Shown here: piece after piece, positions 10,130 through 19,295 of the stretch
Layout: each line of letters begins with the position of its first letter
How positions within the stretch are numbered: position 1 is the stretch's first letter
Assembly (NCBI GenBank): GCA_015179025.1
Contig: WHUX01000447.1
Location: 1 to 26,067 of the forward strand
Source of the DNA: Terfezia claveryi
Taxonomy: Eukaryota; Ascomycota; Pezizomycetes; Pezizales; Pezizaceae
Reading direction: 5' to 3'
Length of the DNA stretch: 26,067 nt
Position numbers and translations under genes: made by a program
Notes under the pieces: model-generated
Database searches by the model: none
What the model was told of the DNA's origin: nothing
Seen by the model: only the letters and a program-made list of their open reading frames with translations

Positions 10130-12140
10130 ATAGACACCAAGAGGGCCTCGCCAGCCCTACCAACCCCTCACATTCCCAGATGTCACACCCCATACCATCA
10201 CACAAAGACCACACAATCTTCCGCAATCAGATACAGATACGGAAGATGATCTCATTGATATACCTATGGAGGATATCCTATCTAGAGGAATAGAATTTCA
10301 AGACACCCTATATATAGTCCAGATGAGCTATAGTCATTTCCGCCTGGATTAATCGATCGATTTGGCCTACCTTCCTGAAAACCACCTCGATAAACAAACA
10401 GCAATGCTTCTTCGCAACGCCATCCTGTACAACCCCTACTATGTCCAATTCACCCCTCGTACAGGACTAAGCCAACAAGAATATAATGAATTATTGGCTA
10501 AAATAGTTCGTAATAGAGCTACAGAATTTAAACGGCAATGAGCCGAGATTCTGAACCTTACAGAAAGTTTAAATACTTAGGCTAGTTTTCTAAAACAAGC
10601 ACAAGAAGCTCATACTATTGTATTTAATAGTGCTAAAGCCACTTACGAGGATTTAAAGTTACTGCAACAGCAGGTAACTGAGGAAGTAGCAGCCTTAAAG
10701 GGACAAACTGATGGGCAAGAAGACGCAGTTAAAAGGCTAACAGTTTCCATTAAGGAAACTTTAGAAATCTAATGGCAAGAGCTGACAAAGAAGCTCAAGA
10801 AAGATACCGAAGCAATAATCAACTCGGCTAAAGTGGAGTTCGATGGTATTAAAGCAGATATTGGCAAGCTCAATGATTGGGTATAAAAAGTGAGAAAACA
10901 AGAGCAAGATGATTGCATTCATAGTTGTGAGACTAACAAGGAATTGATAGAAGAACTCTCCTGCCAAATCTAAACTCACAAACGAAAGCTCAAAGATCTA
11001 CAAAGCAACCACTTGGCCAACAGCACCCACTAAAATGTACTCGATCAATTGATAATGATATTGAGGATTTTATCATCCACGGTACTCGGACAGGTCTAGT
11101 ACCACTACTTCTATCTCCACCACCTCTACCTCCAGTTCAGAAAACCCGTGTTTCTTCAGACAAGAAGGAACACTGAAACTTTCCCCTACCACCGAAGTTC
11201 GATGGAACTTTAAGCAAGCTAAAGGAATTCCTAATGAAGGTAGACCATACCTTCGAATGCATGCCGCTAACATATTCTACTCATAGTGAAAAAATCCTGT
11301 TTGTAGCAGATCTACTTACAGGAGGTCGAGCACTTGGTATTATGCTAATAAACATAAGCGAACACCTGATGCCAACTCCGGATGGGTTGAATGGGACATA
11401 TTTAATATCTTTAAATGCAAGTTCATTAATACATACTAGAACCAACATAAGAAGCGAGATGCAAAGGTCTCTCTTCAGATGGAGTTCCAAAAGAAAGGTG
11501 AGTTGATGAAAGATTTCATCGCTCATGTTAGGGTTCATCAGTTGGCAGCGGAACTACTACGGAAACAGCTCTGGAGCACCTGATTAGTGCTATTCAGCCT
11601 GAAACTCGGCCCCATATAGTTGAAGTCAGTACTGACAAAGATATTCTTGATAAGGTACCAGCAAGTACAGAAATGTGCTTTCAGGCTATGCTAATGCCGG
11701 GTCTCAGGTTGAGTATGAGAAGGTTAGGGAGGCATATGCACAGAGCCAGTCCATCAAAAAAGAACAGGCTGTTGATGCGAAAAAGGAGTACCTAATACTC
11801 CCAAGACTGCCAAAAAGAAGTCCGAAAACCTCAAAGACCGAATTACCAAGCCGAAGCAAAAGGCAAAAAACCAAGCCTAATACTAAGGCTAAATCAAATC
11901 CGATACCCCTTCCAAGAAAGCAAAGAGCCTGACCAAGATAATATGACATATGCTATGAGACAAGTTCGAAAGGAAACAGACAGTGCATCAAGTGTGGGGA
12001 CAAAACTCACATGATGGGTGACTGTTCAATCGGTTGGAAGGTTACGGATGAGAAAAGGCAAAGGGAAAGGGAAAGGAAAGGAGGAAGCTAAGAAAGTGGC
12101 GACAGTGTCTGCAGGAGCGGCTGTAGTAGGCCACTTGAGG
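10130..12140 (+). pseudogene. Gag polyprotein of family B element D (coiled coil, capsid, CCHC knuckle)
   Basis: This is a degraded gag read across several frames. About 10480-10980 encodes a long heptad-rich coiled coil (LKLLQQQVTEEVAALKGQ and following). The capsid-like part is at about 11170-11580, with LPPKFDGTLSKLKEF and THSEKILFVADLLTG. A CCHC zinc knuckle, CIKCGDKTHMMGDC, is at about 11985-12030, followed by a lysine-rich tail containing a GGGAAA-like purine repeat (12060-12085). The in-frame stops in the coiled coil sit where CAA, CAG or CGA is expected, so they are C-to-T changes. Later parts need frameshifts near 11350, 11550 and 11670. Gag normally assembles particles and binds RNA. 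Confidence 0.8.
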
Positions 12141-12358
12141 TTCAGTTTGGGCATATTGTTAGCGAGGATGAGTTGGATTATGGGGAGAATTCGGACTGTT
12201 AGGGATGCGGGCTATCTAGTACGTCGGGTCGGATAGTCTCGCAGGATTGGTTTTCTATTTGTGTTATAAGGAATGGCATCTCTGTTGGCAGTTGGAAGGA
12301 GGAACATGAAGGGGAACCTATGGATATTGACCCGTTTTGATTAGTTCTGTTTCTCAAT

Positions 12359-12955
12359 TTGTCTTCTTCTGCTATTTCTTCTCTTTCTTTATCAAATAAA
12401 AACGCAAAAAAAGGGACAAAAAGAAAAGCTGATGATGAGGTGGCTCCTCATATTGGCGCACTCTCGAAAAAAGACCAAAAGGTGGCGGTGCCGGATATTT
12501 CATTGGATGGAATTAAGGATCTCTCTTTGGCAGGAAAATCGGGTGCGAAGGTATTGAAGTGAAGGACTGAAATTTCTTATCTCTGTTAAGTTATCTTGGA
12601 TGTACGGAGGAAATAAACGCGAAATTTCCATTAATGCTTTGGTTGATACTGGCAGAAGCCACGATTTTTGATTCTTCTTTCGTTGAACAGATGATGCTGC
12701 CTTGGTTAAGAGGGAGAAAAGACTGAGATTAGAGAGCGCCGACGGCTCGATTCTCAAGAGGTCTGGCACAGTGCAGGTTCAGAACCTGCAGATGGAGGTC
12801 CCAGATGCAAGATCGGACGAAACAAAACTCTTGACCTGGTAACTGAGGTTGCGTGCCTCGAACCAGGTCTTCCACTCATTTTGGGGATGGATTGGATTAA
12901 AGCCAATTGTGATAAGCTACGGTCACCACTCCTTATGGACTCGAGCTAAAAAGAG
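12359..12955 (+). pseudogene. Retropepsin region of element D
   Basis: After a serine- and lysine-rich linker (12359-12560) the active-site strand ALVDTG appears at about 12637-12655, followed by a frameshift and IFDSSFVEQMM-like sequence. The second conserved element, LPLILGMDWIKAN, is at about 12870-12905. This is the usual D-T-G retropepsin of Ty3/Gypsy, in contrast with the DQQ of element C. Frameshifts interrupt it. It lies between the gag knuckle and RT, as expected. Confidence 0.7.
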
Positions 12956-13990
12956 CGTTGGAAATCGAGGAGGTTACTGATTTCGCTGACTTTGACGAAG
13001 TACTTGCAGAGACTCAATATGTCGGATTAATTGAAATAGGGGAATGGGATTATCAGAAGTTCGCTAATGGAGACGTTCGCAAGGTTATGAAAATAACAGC
13101 GACTGAAAACCATGAACTTGCTGATCGATTGCCAACATAGTACAGGGATTTTGTAAAAATCTTTGGAAAGGAGTTGCAATCCGCCCTTCCCATACGGTCC
13201 ACAAGACATGACAATTGAGTTAGAAGAAGGAAAGAGTCCCCTCAGGAAAACTATACCCCTCTCCCCTGATGAACTGGAGCTTCTCAAAGAATACCTAGAT
13301 GAGATGCTCCGAACCGGCAAGATAAGACCGAGCAAAAGCAGTGCTGGCGCTCCTATATTCTTCGCCAAACAGCCAAATGGCAAGCTCAGAATAGTCGTAG
13401 ACTATAGAGGGCTCAATGCCATAACCAAAAAAGACAAGTATCCCCTACCACTTATGACTACCCTAATGGAACAAGTTGGTACTTCACAGGTTTTCTCCAA
13501 ACTCGATCTCAAACTCGGGTTTAACCTACTCAGAATAAGGCCGGAGACGAGTGGAAAACAGCATTCAAGACAAGATATGGCTTATACGAATATACAGTTA
13601 TGCCTTTTGGGCTAACTAATGCGCCATCTGTTTTCCAGCGACATGTTAACAATATTCTATCGGAACGAATTGACCGAGGAATAGTTGTATATATTGATGA
13701 TATCCTCATTTATACCCAAACAGAGGAAGAACATGTCGAGCTCGTCCGTTGGGTGCTGCAGAAACTAACGGAGAATAACCTTTGTGTCAACATAGATAAG
13801 TGTATCTTCCATGTCCCAGAAGTCGAATTCGTGGATTTAAAGTAGGTACAAAGGGGATACAAATGGGGCAGAAGAAAGTCGAGGACATCCTCGCCTGGCA
13901 GGCTCCTCAACGTCAAAGAAGTGCAGAGGTTTATTGGTTTTGCTAATTTCTATCGCCGGTTTATTCAAGGCTTTAGTAGTTTGGCTTTAC
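12956..13990 (+). pseudogene. Ty3/Gypsy reverse transcriptase of element D
   Basis: Successive frames at 12958-13140, 13163-13615 and 13600-13845 together give a nearly complete RT. Motifs in order are MTIELEEGKSPLRKTIPLS, GKIRPSKSSAGAPIFFAK, GKLRIVVDYRGLNAITKKD, SKLDLKLGFNLLRI (family consensus SKLDLRSGYHLIRI), MPFGLTNAPSVFQR, the catalytic VVYIDDILIY, then [19 protein letters not shown] at about 13915-13965. The YIDD box is intact, but at least two frameshifts and a TAG separate the pieces. The enzyme would copy the element RNA into DNA inside virus-like particles. Confidence 0.85.
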
Positions 13991-14475
13991 CGATTCAGAC
14001 ACTAATGCAAATGGAGTTCCTTGGAACTGGACACAGCAGTGTCAACAGGCCTTCGATGAGCTTAAAATAGGTTCACCACCATTCTGATACTACTATTATA
14101 CCAGAATGACAAAATGATTAGACAGATACTCTGATCTAGCAAAATGGTATTCTATCACAAAAAACCAGATGGTCATGGCACCCATAGTATACTATTCGAA
14201 ACGCTTTATTCCAGCAGAACTTAATTACATATCCATGACAAGAGATGGTCGTAATTGTCAATTGTTTCTAGGAATGGAGACATTTCTCATGGTGCTCGAA
14301 GAACATAATTGTATATACGGATCACAAGAACTTTAGTATTCAATTCACTAAAATACTCAATTGAAGCAGCAATGGCGAAATAAGCTAGTTCAATTTAGAA
14401 TCATCTACTCCAGTATAGAATGCAAAGCAATGCGCTTTCTCGTCAGTAGATCTAACTCAAAGGAGAGGAGAAAGC
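13991..14475 (+). pseudogene. RNase H region of element D, heavily deleted
   Basis: Fragments of the RT connection and RNase H remain, with many small deletions. The last part is recognisable because it matches element B at about 6665-6770: both carry AGTTCAATTT, AGAATCATCTAC, CTTTCTCGTCAG and CTCAAAGGAG. This shows D and B are one family. Similarity to B stops at about 14475-14480, marking a junction. Confidence 0.65.
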
Positions 14476-14479
14476 AGTA

Positions 14480-15480
14480 ACAGCAAAAAATATGGTATGG
14501 GATCCAGTGTATCTCTAGGAGATAGGTTGTTCTAGTGTTTTTATGTCTTTTATGTTCTAGGTGTCTCTGAGTGTCTTCTATGTATCTTCTATTAGTATCT
14601 TAATGTTTAGAAATATGGAACATTCTGCCAATCATGGAATACACCTTATCTCAATAGCAATACTGTCTCTAGAGATACTGGAGACAAACTATTTTTTTCC
14701 TGATGCTCTTAAGATTAGGTATATCTCTTGATAGTTACTACCCCAGATAGACAGCCAGTCAGAAGAATGAATGCCATCATCATAGAACATATCTATAAGT
14801 CTATGTCAACTATATGAAAACTGAGTATTATTATTAGCAACCTGTGAGTTTGCCATAAACAACTAGTTCAGAGTCCTTGAAAATCCCCTTTCTACCAATT
14901 ATGTTGCACCTGGTTCATAGATACTTGAAGAACTTGCAAAATCTACCCTTAGTGAAGGAGTTCAGGCAGGATAGTGAACTCACTTACTTAAAGCCAAATT
15001 GGAATATGCTTAAGCTAGACAGGCTGAGTATACCAATGGGTTACACTACTAGTACTAGATATAAGCCTAGAGACAAGTGTGGCTATTCAGCCAATACTTC
15101 AAATGGAACAGCCTCTATAAGCTGGATCACAAGTTCTAGTCCTATAAGGTATTGGCAGCTATGAGTACTCATGCTTACCAACTAAGGTTTTTTAAGGATA
15201 TTAAGTGCACTAGTCATTTATGTCTCGGAGATCAAACCAACTACCAACAATCCCTTCCTAAGCAAAGCACTCCCACCTCCCTATAGTGATCACAGGTGAA
15301 GAGGAGTAGAGGTAGAGGAGGTGCTAGACTCATAAAGCACTATTAGTAAGTTTAGTATAAGGTCAAGTAGGTAGGGGATAAGGAAGCTACCTGGCAACCT
15401 GTAAAGGACTTGTAGAATGCGCAAGATTTAGTTACTCTATTCCATCAGTGATACTTCAAGAAGCCTTGCCCAGTCGACTG
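14480..15480 (+). pseudogene. Integrase and chromodomain of a third Ty3/Gypsy element (E, 3' fragment)
   Basis: From about 14600 the reading gives the end of an integrase core (NHGIHLIS, then a degenerate HPQTDSQSERMNAII at about 14735-14780). The C-terminal domain follows (FAINN, ENPLSTNY, then YKLDHKF, VLAAMSTHAYQLRF at about 15110-15195). A chromodomain is at about 15300-15470: VEEVLDS, YKVK-stop-VGDKEATWQPV, NAQDLVTLFHQ. Stops stand where W (TGG) or Q (CAG) is expected, as RIP would produce. It differs from the B-family chromodomain, so it is a separate element. No 5' part or LTR was identified. Confidence 0.75.
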
Positions 15481-15900
15481 ATGTTATGACTTTGTATCTT
15501 TGTTGTTATTGTTTTGTATTGTATTAATTTTGCCTATTCTATATTGATTTTACCAGTTGTTATACTTAAAGTCTCCTTGTTACTAGAGCTTCACTCTAAA
15601 GAGAGTATAGTATTACAATGACATACTTAGTTGTCTTTATTATCACCTGTGATTGCAGGTGATAGGGTGTTGTCTTAGTCCTATTTGATACTAGGACAGG
15701 ATCTTGCCTGAGTATCATAATGTCATTCATTGGTTATCTCCTTGTTATTGCTCTAGGTATCACCTATGATCACAAATGATAGGTTATTGTTATTGTTGTC
15801 TTTGTCATTATCTGCGATCATAGGTAATAGGTTATCATTACTCTACTTGGCTTCTGAAATAGGGATTTTGGGAAGCTTATTCCTTCTATTACTTTGGAAT
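15481..15900. other. Non-coding 3' flank of element E with three degenerate palindromes
   Basis: No supported reading frame. T-rich DNA with three related 22 bp near-palindromes (see the repeat entry). This may be an untranslated tail or LTR remnant of element E, but the LTR ends could not be defined. Confidence 0.4.
15642..15828. repeat. Three copies of a 22 bp palindromic motif
   Basis: Copies lie at 15642-15663, 15759-15780 and 15807-15828. The inferred ancestral unit is a palindrome with half-site ATCACCTGTGA and its reverse complement. Copy 1 keeps most of it (ATCACCTGTGA then TTGCAGGTGAT). Copies 2 and 3 differ mainly by C-to-T or G-to-A. Copies 1 and 3 share an upstream TTGTCTTT, and copies 2 and 3 are followed by AGGTTAT-like sequence, so the repeated unit is longer than the palindrome. 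Function unknown. Confidence 0.65.
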
Positions 15901-16800
15901 CATATATATATAGCCTCTATCCCTCGTACTGTCATTAGATCTCCATCCAATATCTTGTATACCTAATATAGGACCTTGCTCCCTCTGCAAAGGTGTACTT
16001 CTCTTGTACACCTCCTTGTCTTGCTATAATCTGTCGAGCAGCTCTAAAGCCCCACTACCTCATACAACTCCTATGTCTATTATATATGGTACTGATTCCA
16101 TGTGTTTCTCTCTTGCCCTTGCCTTGCCCTTACCCCATCTCAGCCTTCCCCATCCCACATATAGTATTTTTATGTATGCAATCTCTTAGTCCTTTACTTT
16201 AGTATACCCCTTAGTCACCTTGTTCTTTAGAGCTTTTGTTATAACCTCTATATTTTTTCTATTTTCTATTAACCTTTTATTAGTTTCTTCTAATACATTA
16301 TTCTACTTCTACTCTTGCTTTAGCATCTTCTTTAACTTATTAACCTTATTGTTTAGGTCTTAGATAGTTTCTATCTTTTTAGATTTTGTCTAACTCTAAA
16401 GAAACTCTAGCCTTATCTATATCTTAAATATCTTTATTTAACTCTTCTATAAACTTATCTAATAAATAGCTTTCTACTTCTGGATTAACTTTTAAAAAAG
16501 CTATAATATAGTAGATAAAGAAGTTTCTAAGCTTCTATTACTATTAGGCTTATATTGAATCTTTTTTTTCCCTCAGTACTATTATTACTACTTCTTCTAA
16601 CTCTCTCTTATTATTTGAGTCTCTATATATAAGTGCATTTCTTTTAGCTACTTATAAACTATATATAACTTTATTCTTATCACTTTTTTTATCTATCTTA
16701 AATAAATTATTATCTATTTCTTCTCTTATACTAACAACCTTTTTTTTATCTCTTAGCTTTTTTTCTACTTTCCTTTTCCACTTTAATTTACTTTAATATT
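15900..16800 (-). pseudogene. Degenerate unidentified coiled-coil protein, minus strand
   Basis: The minus strand can be read from about 16800 down to 15900 as nearly one frame. It has in-frame stops mostly of the TAG/TAA type expected from CAG/CAA, and one frameshift near 16370. Readable parts in order: KLKWKRKVEKKLRDKK, IREEIDNNLFKIDKKSDK, FLKVNPEVESYLLDKF, IEELNKDI, a heptad-rich DLNNKVNKLKKMLKQ, VLEETNKRLIENRKN, KARAREKHMESVPYI and ALELLDRL. The charged, coiled-coil nature resembles the N-terminal parts of transposon gag or ORF1 proteins, but I recognise no domain. It is strongly AT-rich above 16200, and the same strand is of nearly normal composition below that. Confidence 0.5.
15991..16013. 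repeat. Short perfect hairpin
   Basis: An 8 bp stem AGGTGTAC/GTACACCT with a 7 nt spacer. It lies within the tail of the minus-strand degenerate frame. No function is indicated. Confidence 0.4.
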
Positions 16801-18490
16801 TTTAGAAGTAACTATACTGAAGCTTTATAACTTACTTTTAAAGTTACTGATAGAGTTAAAATTTATCTTTATTTAGGCACTAGTATCTTATATTTTAGTA
16901 AAGTATTTAATATATCAAGTATACCTAACTAGGATTAGGAACTACTAGTCTTCTAACTTTTACCTTACTCTAATTTTAATATTATTGCTGCTCTTAAATC
17001 TACTACTCTAAAAGCTAGTATTGTAATATACTACTCTATTACTCTTTTGATTAAAAACTTTATAAGTAACTAAAAGTATAAGGCTATAGTTAGTGCTATT
17101 AGAAAATTCTCTAAAAGATTTTATAGTTTCTTAGATATTTCTAGCAAAAATTAGATATTCTTGTTCAGCTCCTTCTTTACTATCAAATACTATAAATTCC
17201 AATATCAGAAACCTACTAGTATTTAATATTTACTAAGTGAGCTTATCCTATATAGTATTATTAGTATTAATTAGTTATTGAAAGGTATTTAGAGACTGAT
17301 AAGAAATATTAAAAGGAAGAATCTACTTATAGTCTATAAATAACTAAGGAAAATATACGAAATATTTAGATTTTAATAATAAAAGTAAGTTAGATAGGTA
17401 GAAAGAAAAAAAAATATAGAAAAGGTAAGACCAGTTATTAAAAGATAAATAAAAGAATATCAAAGAATTTTTTCTAACAATTTTAGTAAATTTTCTAATA
17501 AAAAAAATTCCTCTAAATAAGATAAAATTTTAAAAGAAATTTTAGAAGAAGATAATAATAAAGATACTACTAAAAATAGAAAAAACAGTAAGACTATAGT
17601 CTTTAAGTAGCTATATACTCTATAAAAGTAGTTAGAGAAAGAATTAAATAAGCTAGAAAAGTTAAATAAGGAGAAAAATAGCTTAAAAATAAAAGTAAAA
17701 CTTTTAAAGTTAAAATAAATATAATATATAGTATAAAAAAAAGAGAAAAAAGTAGAAATTGCAGATATATACTTAAAAAAATTATTTAACTTTCTAGTAG
17801 AAAAGATCTAATACTTACTAAGAAGACCTCTAGAAATACTAATAAAGGTAGTCTTAGATTCTCTAAAAACTCTTAAAGTAAAGTCAATAAATAACTCTAA
17901 ATTTAAGAATTTAAAGTTAAATATATTTAGAAAATAAAGAAGATAAGAAAGATAGAAACTAAAAAAAAGTATTAGTTGGGTAAAAAAGAAAGATGGAAAA
18001 GACACTAGCTATAATATTAAGAAAGCTAGAGTAAGTACAAGCCTGTACTTATATATAAGCTAGTTAAGAAGATAGTAGTTATAGAGGTTAGTATCTAGAT
18101 ATCTTTAGTTATAGTAGATATAGTAACTGAACTACAAGAGGAGATACTAGTAAAAGAAAAGAAAAAGAAAAGGCAGAAATAGAGCAAGGGGAAAGAAAGA
18201 AGAAGAAAGAAGCTAAGAACAGTATCTAAATATAGGAGAATATAAAGATAATTGATAAAGAAAGGTTTGCCTATATAAGGACCTTTCAAATATAAAAAGA
18301 ATAAGACCTTAGTAAGACCTCCTATTACTCAAAAACAGCCCACTAAATATCAAGTGGACCTCAAGGCAGCAAAACCTCTAACTGCTAAATATAAAAAGCT
18401 AATAAAGCTAGTTAAAGAGAAAGAAAAGTACATTCACACTAAGGCATTTATAGTATATAGAATACTCTACTAGAGACCTATAGCAGATAC
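16200..18490. other. AT-rich, CpA/TpG-depleted island (RIP-like)
   Basis: Composition is extreme: the line 17701-17760 has 7 G+C in 60 bases and no CA or TG dinucleotide, and 16681-16740 has 12 in 60. For comparison, 18601-18660 has 28 in 60. The left part is pyrimidine-rich on the plus strand and the right part purine-rich, reflecting two divergent decayed reading frames. Between them (about 16810-17400) I see no readable protein. The pattern is that expected of saturating RIP in Pezizomycotina. This is inference from composition; dinucleotide ratios were not calculated over the whole region. Confidence 0.75.
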
Positions 18491-18761
18491 AATACAGGAT
18501 GTGAGGAAAATAGAAATGCAGGGGGTTATAGAAGCATGGTGGCTTCTAGAAGGTCAAAGGAGAATAGGTAAGGCCACTAGTTTGGTGGTTATTTTCCTTA
18601 AGAGTCCAGTCTCTTTTCATGTACAGGGTGGTCAGATGAGAATGAAGGTACGCAGACACTGGCTACCGGTGGATGTATATGACTCTGAGAGGGGTAAGGT
18701 GAGGCCGGAGGTCAGAGGCACAGATGTAAGTTCCGACTCGAGTTCTGACCTGGGTTGGTAA
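17405..18761 (+). pseudogene. LINE (Tad-like) ORF1 / gag-like protein, degenerate
   Basis: The plus strand reads as one decayed protein. First comes ILKEILEEDNNKD and a coiled coil LEKELNKLEKLNKEKN (about 17520-17690). A stop-rich stretch follows. The C-terminal part is at about 18300-18761: PITQKQPTKYQVDLKAAKPL, ADTIQDVRKIEMQGVIEA, WWLLEGQRRIGKATSLVVIF, LKSPVSF and HWLPVDVYDSERG. The order WLL, RRxGK, SxVVIxLK and a final YD is typical of the RNA-binding C-terminal domain of fungal LINE ORF1 proteins. Codons before ~18490 are RIP-like AT-rich; those after are normal and open (86 codons from 18501). The stop is at 18759-18761. No ORF2 follows. Family assignment is by motif memory only. Confidence 0.55.
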
Positions 18762-18893
18762 TTTGGGTCATTTTCACAGTTTCTTTACGTTGGGGAGATA
18801 CAGATGTACGTCTTCCTGTTGTTCCGTAGGTGTACCGAGTCTTTAAAGGCGAGGGAACTCATGACAATTATGTCGAATCGACGTACAGACTTT
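18762..18893 (+). other. 3' untranslated tail of the LINE
   Basis: These 132 bp of normal composition separate the ORF1 stop from the poly(A) tract. No reverse transcriptase/endonuclease ORF is present, so the element is a deletion derivative or non-autonomous. Confidence 0.5.
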
Positions 18894-18913
18894 AAAAAAA
18901 AAAAAAAAAAAAA
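18894..18913 (+). repeat. A20 tract, probable LINE 3' poly(A) end
   Basis: Twenty consecutive A directly after GACTTT and before GTCAAAAGG. Its position downstream of a LINE ORF1 on the same strand suggests the 3' end of a target-primed insertion. A target-site duplication could not be identified. Confidence 0.6.
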
Positions 18914-19295
18914 GTCAAAAGGTATCGGTTAGCTAAGTATACTACAGCCTAAGACTATAGTAAAGGGACACTTAACTCAACACACCCAACAAAAAAGACG
19001 GCAGCAGATTTCGTCACTTCAGCTTCTACTGCAGGAGGGAATTCACCTTGGCCAAGGGTAGTTACTATCACTAGCACTGATATTTCTTTTATTTCTCTAT
19101 CTTTCGTTTCCCTACTAGATAAAAAAATGGCACATTTTAACTTTCGCCCACGCACAATATATTGACCTACAGTACGTTCCCGAAGCCCTCCAAACACAAG
19201 TGCACAACTCAAGGATAAATTTAAGAAACTGCAACAGAAAGCCATAATAACAATTCCGGAACTCCTTCACATTATTAAGATCAACAAGCTTCTGC
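18914..19295 (-). other. 3' flank of TOR, probably 3' UTR and intergenic
   Basis: No supported gene. The short minus-strand frames here (such as 18955-19245) lie downstream of the TOR stop, have no recognisable domain and are read as 3' untranslated or intergenic sequence. This 382 bp is all that separates TOR from the retroelement cluster. Confidence 0.5.

Noticed and set aside
15642..15828. CRISPR-like repeat array
   Set aside because: Only three palindromes, unequal spacing and a fungal context; no array structure.
15993..16202. Plus-strand short ORFs
   Set aside because: They are opposite to the longer minus-strand degenerate frame and look like its shadows.
17808..18289. Minus-strand hydrophobic ORFs resembling membrane peptides
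   Set aside because: They are the complement of purine-rich, lysine-coding sequence on the plus strand; Phe/Leu/Ser richness is a by-product of composition.
18501..18761. Independent small gene of 86 codons
   Set aside because: The protein reading continues upstream in the same direction as a decayed LINE ORF1, so it is the surviving end of that, not a separate gene.
18955..19245. Minus-strand open frame of 96 codons downstream of TOR
   Set aside because: It overlaps the true last TOR exon flank in another reading, has no recognisable domain and no intron or start context; treated as 3' untranslated/intergenic.
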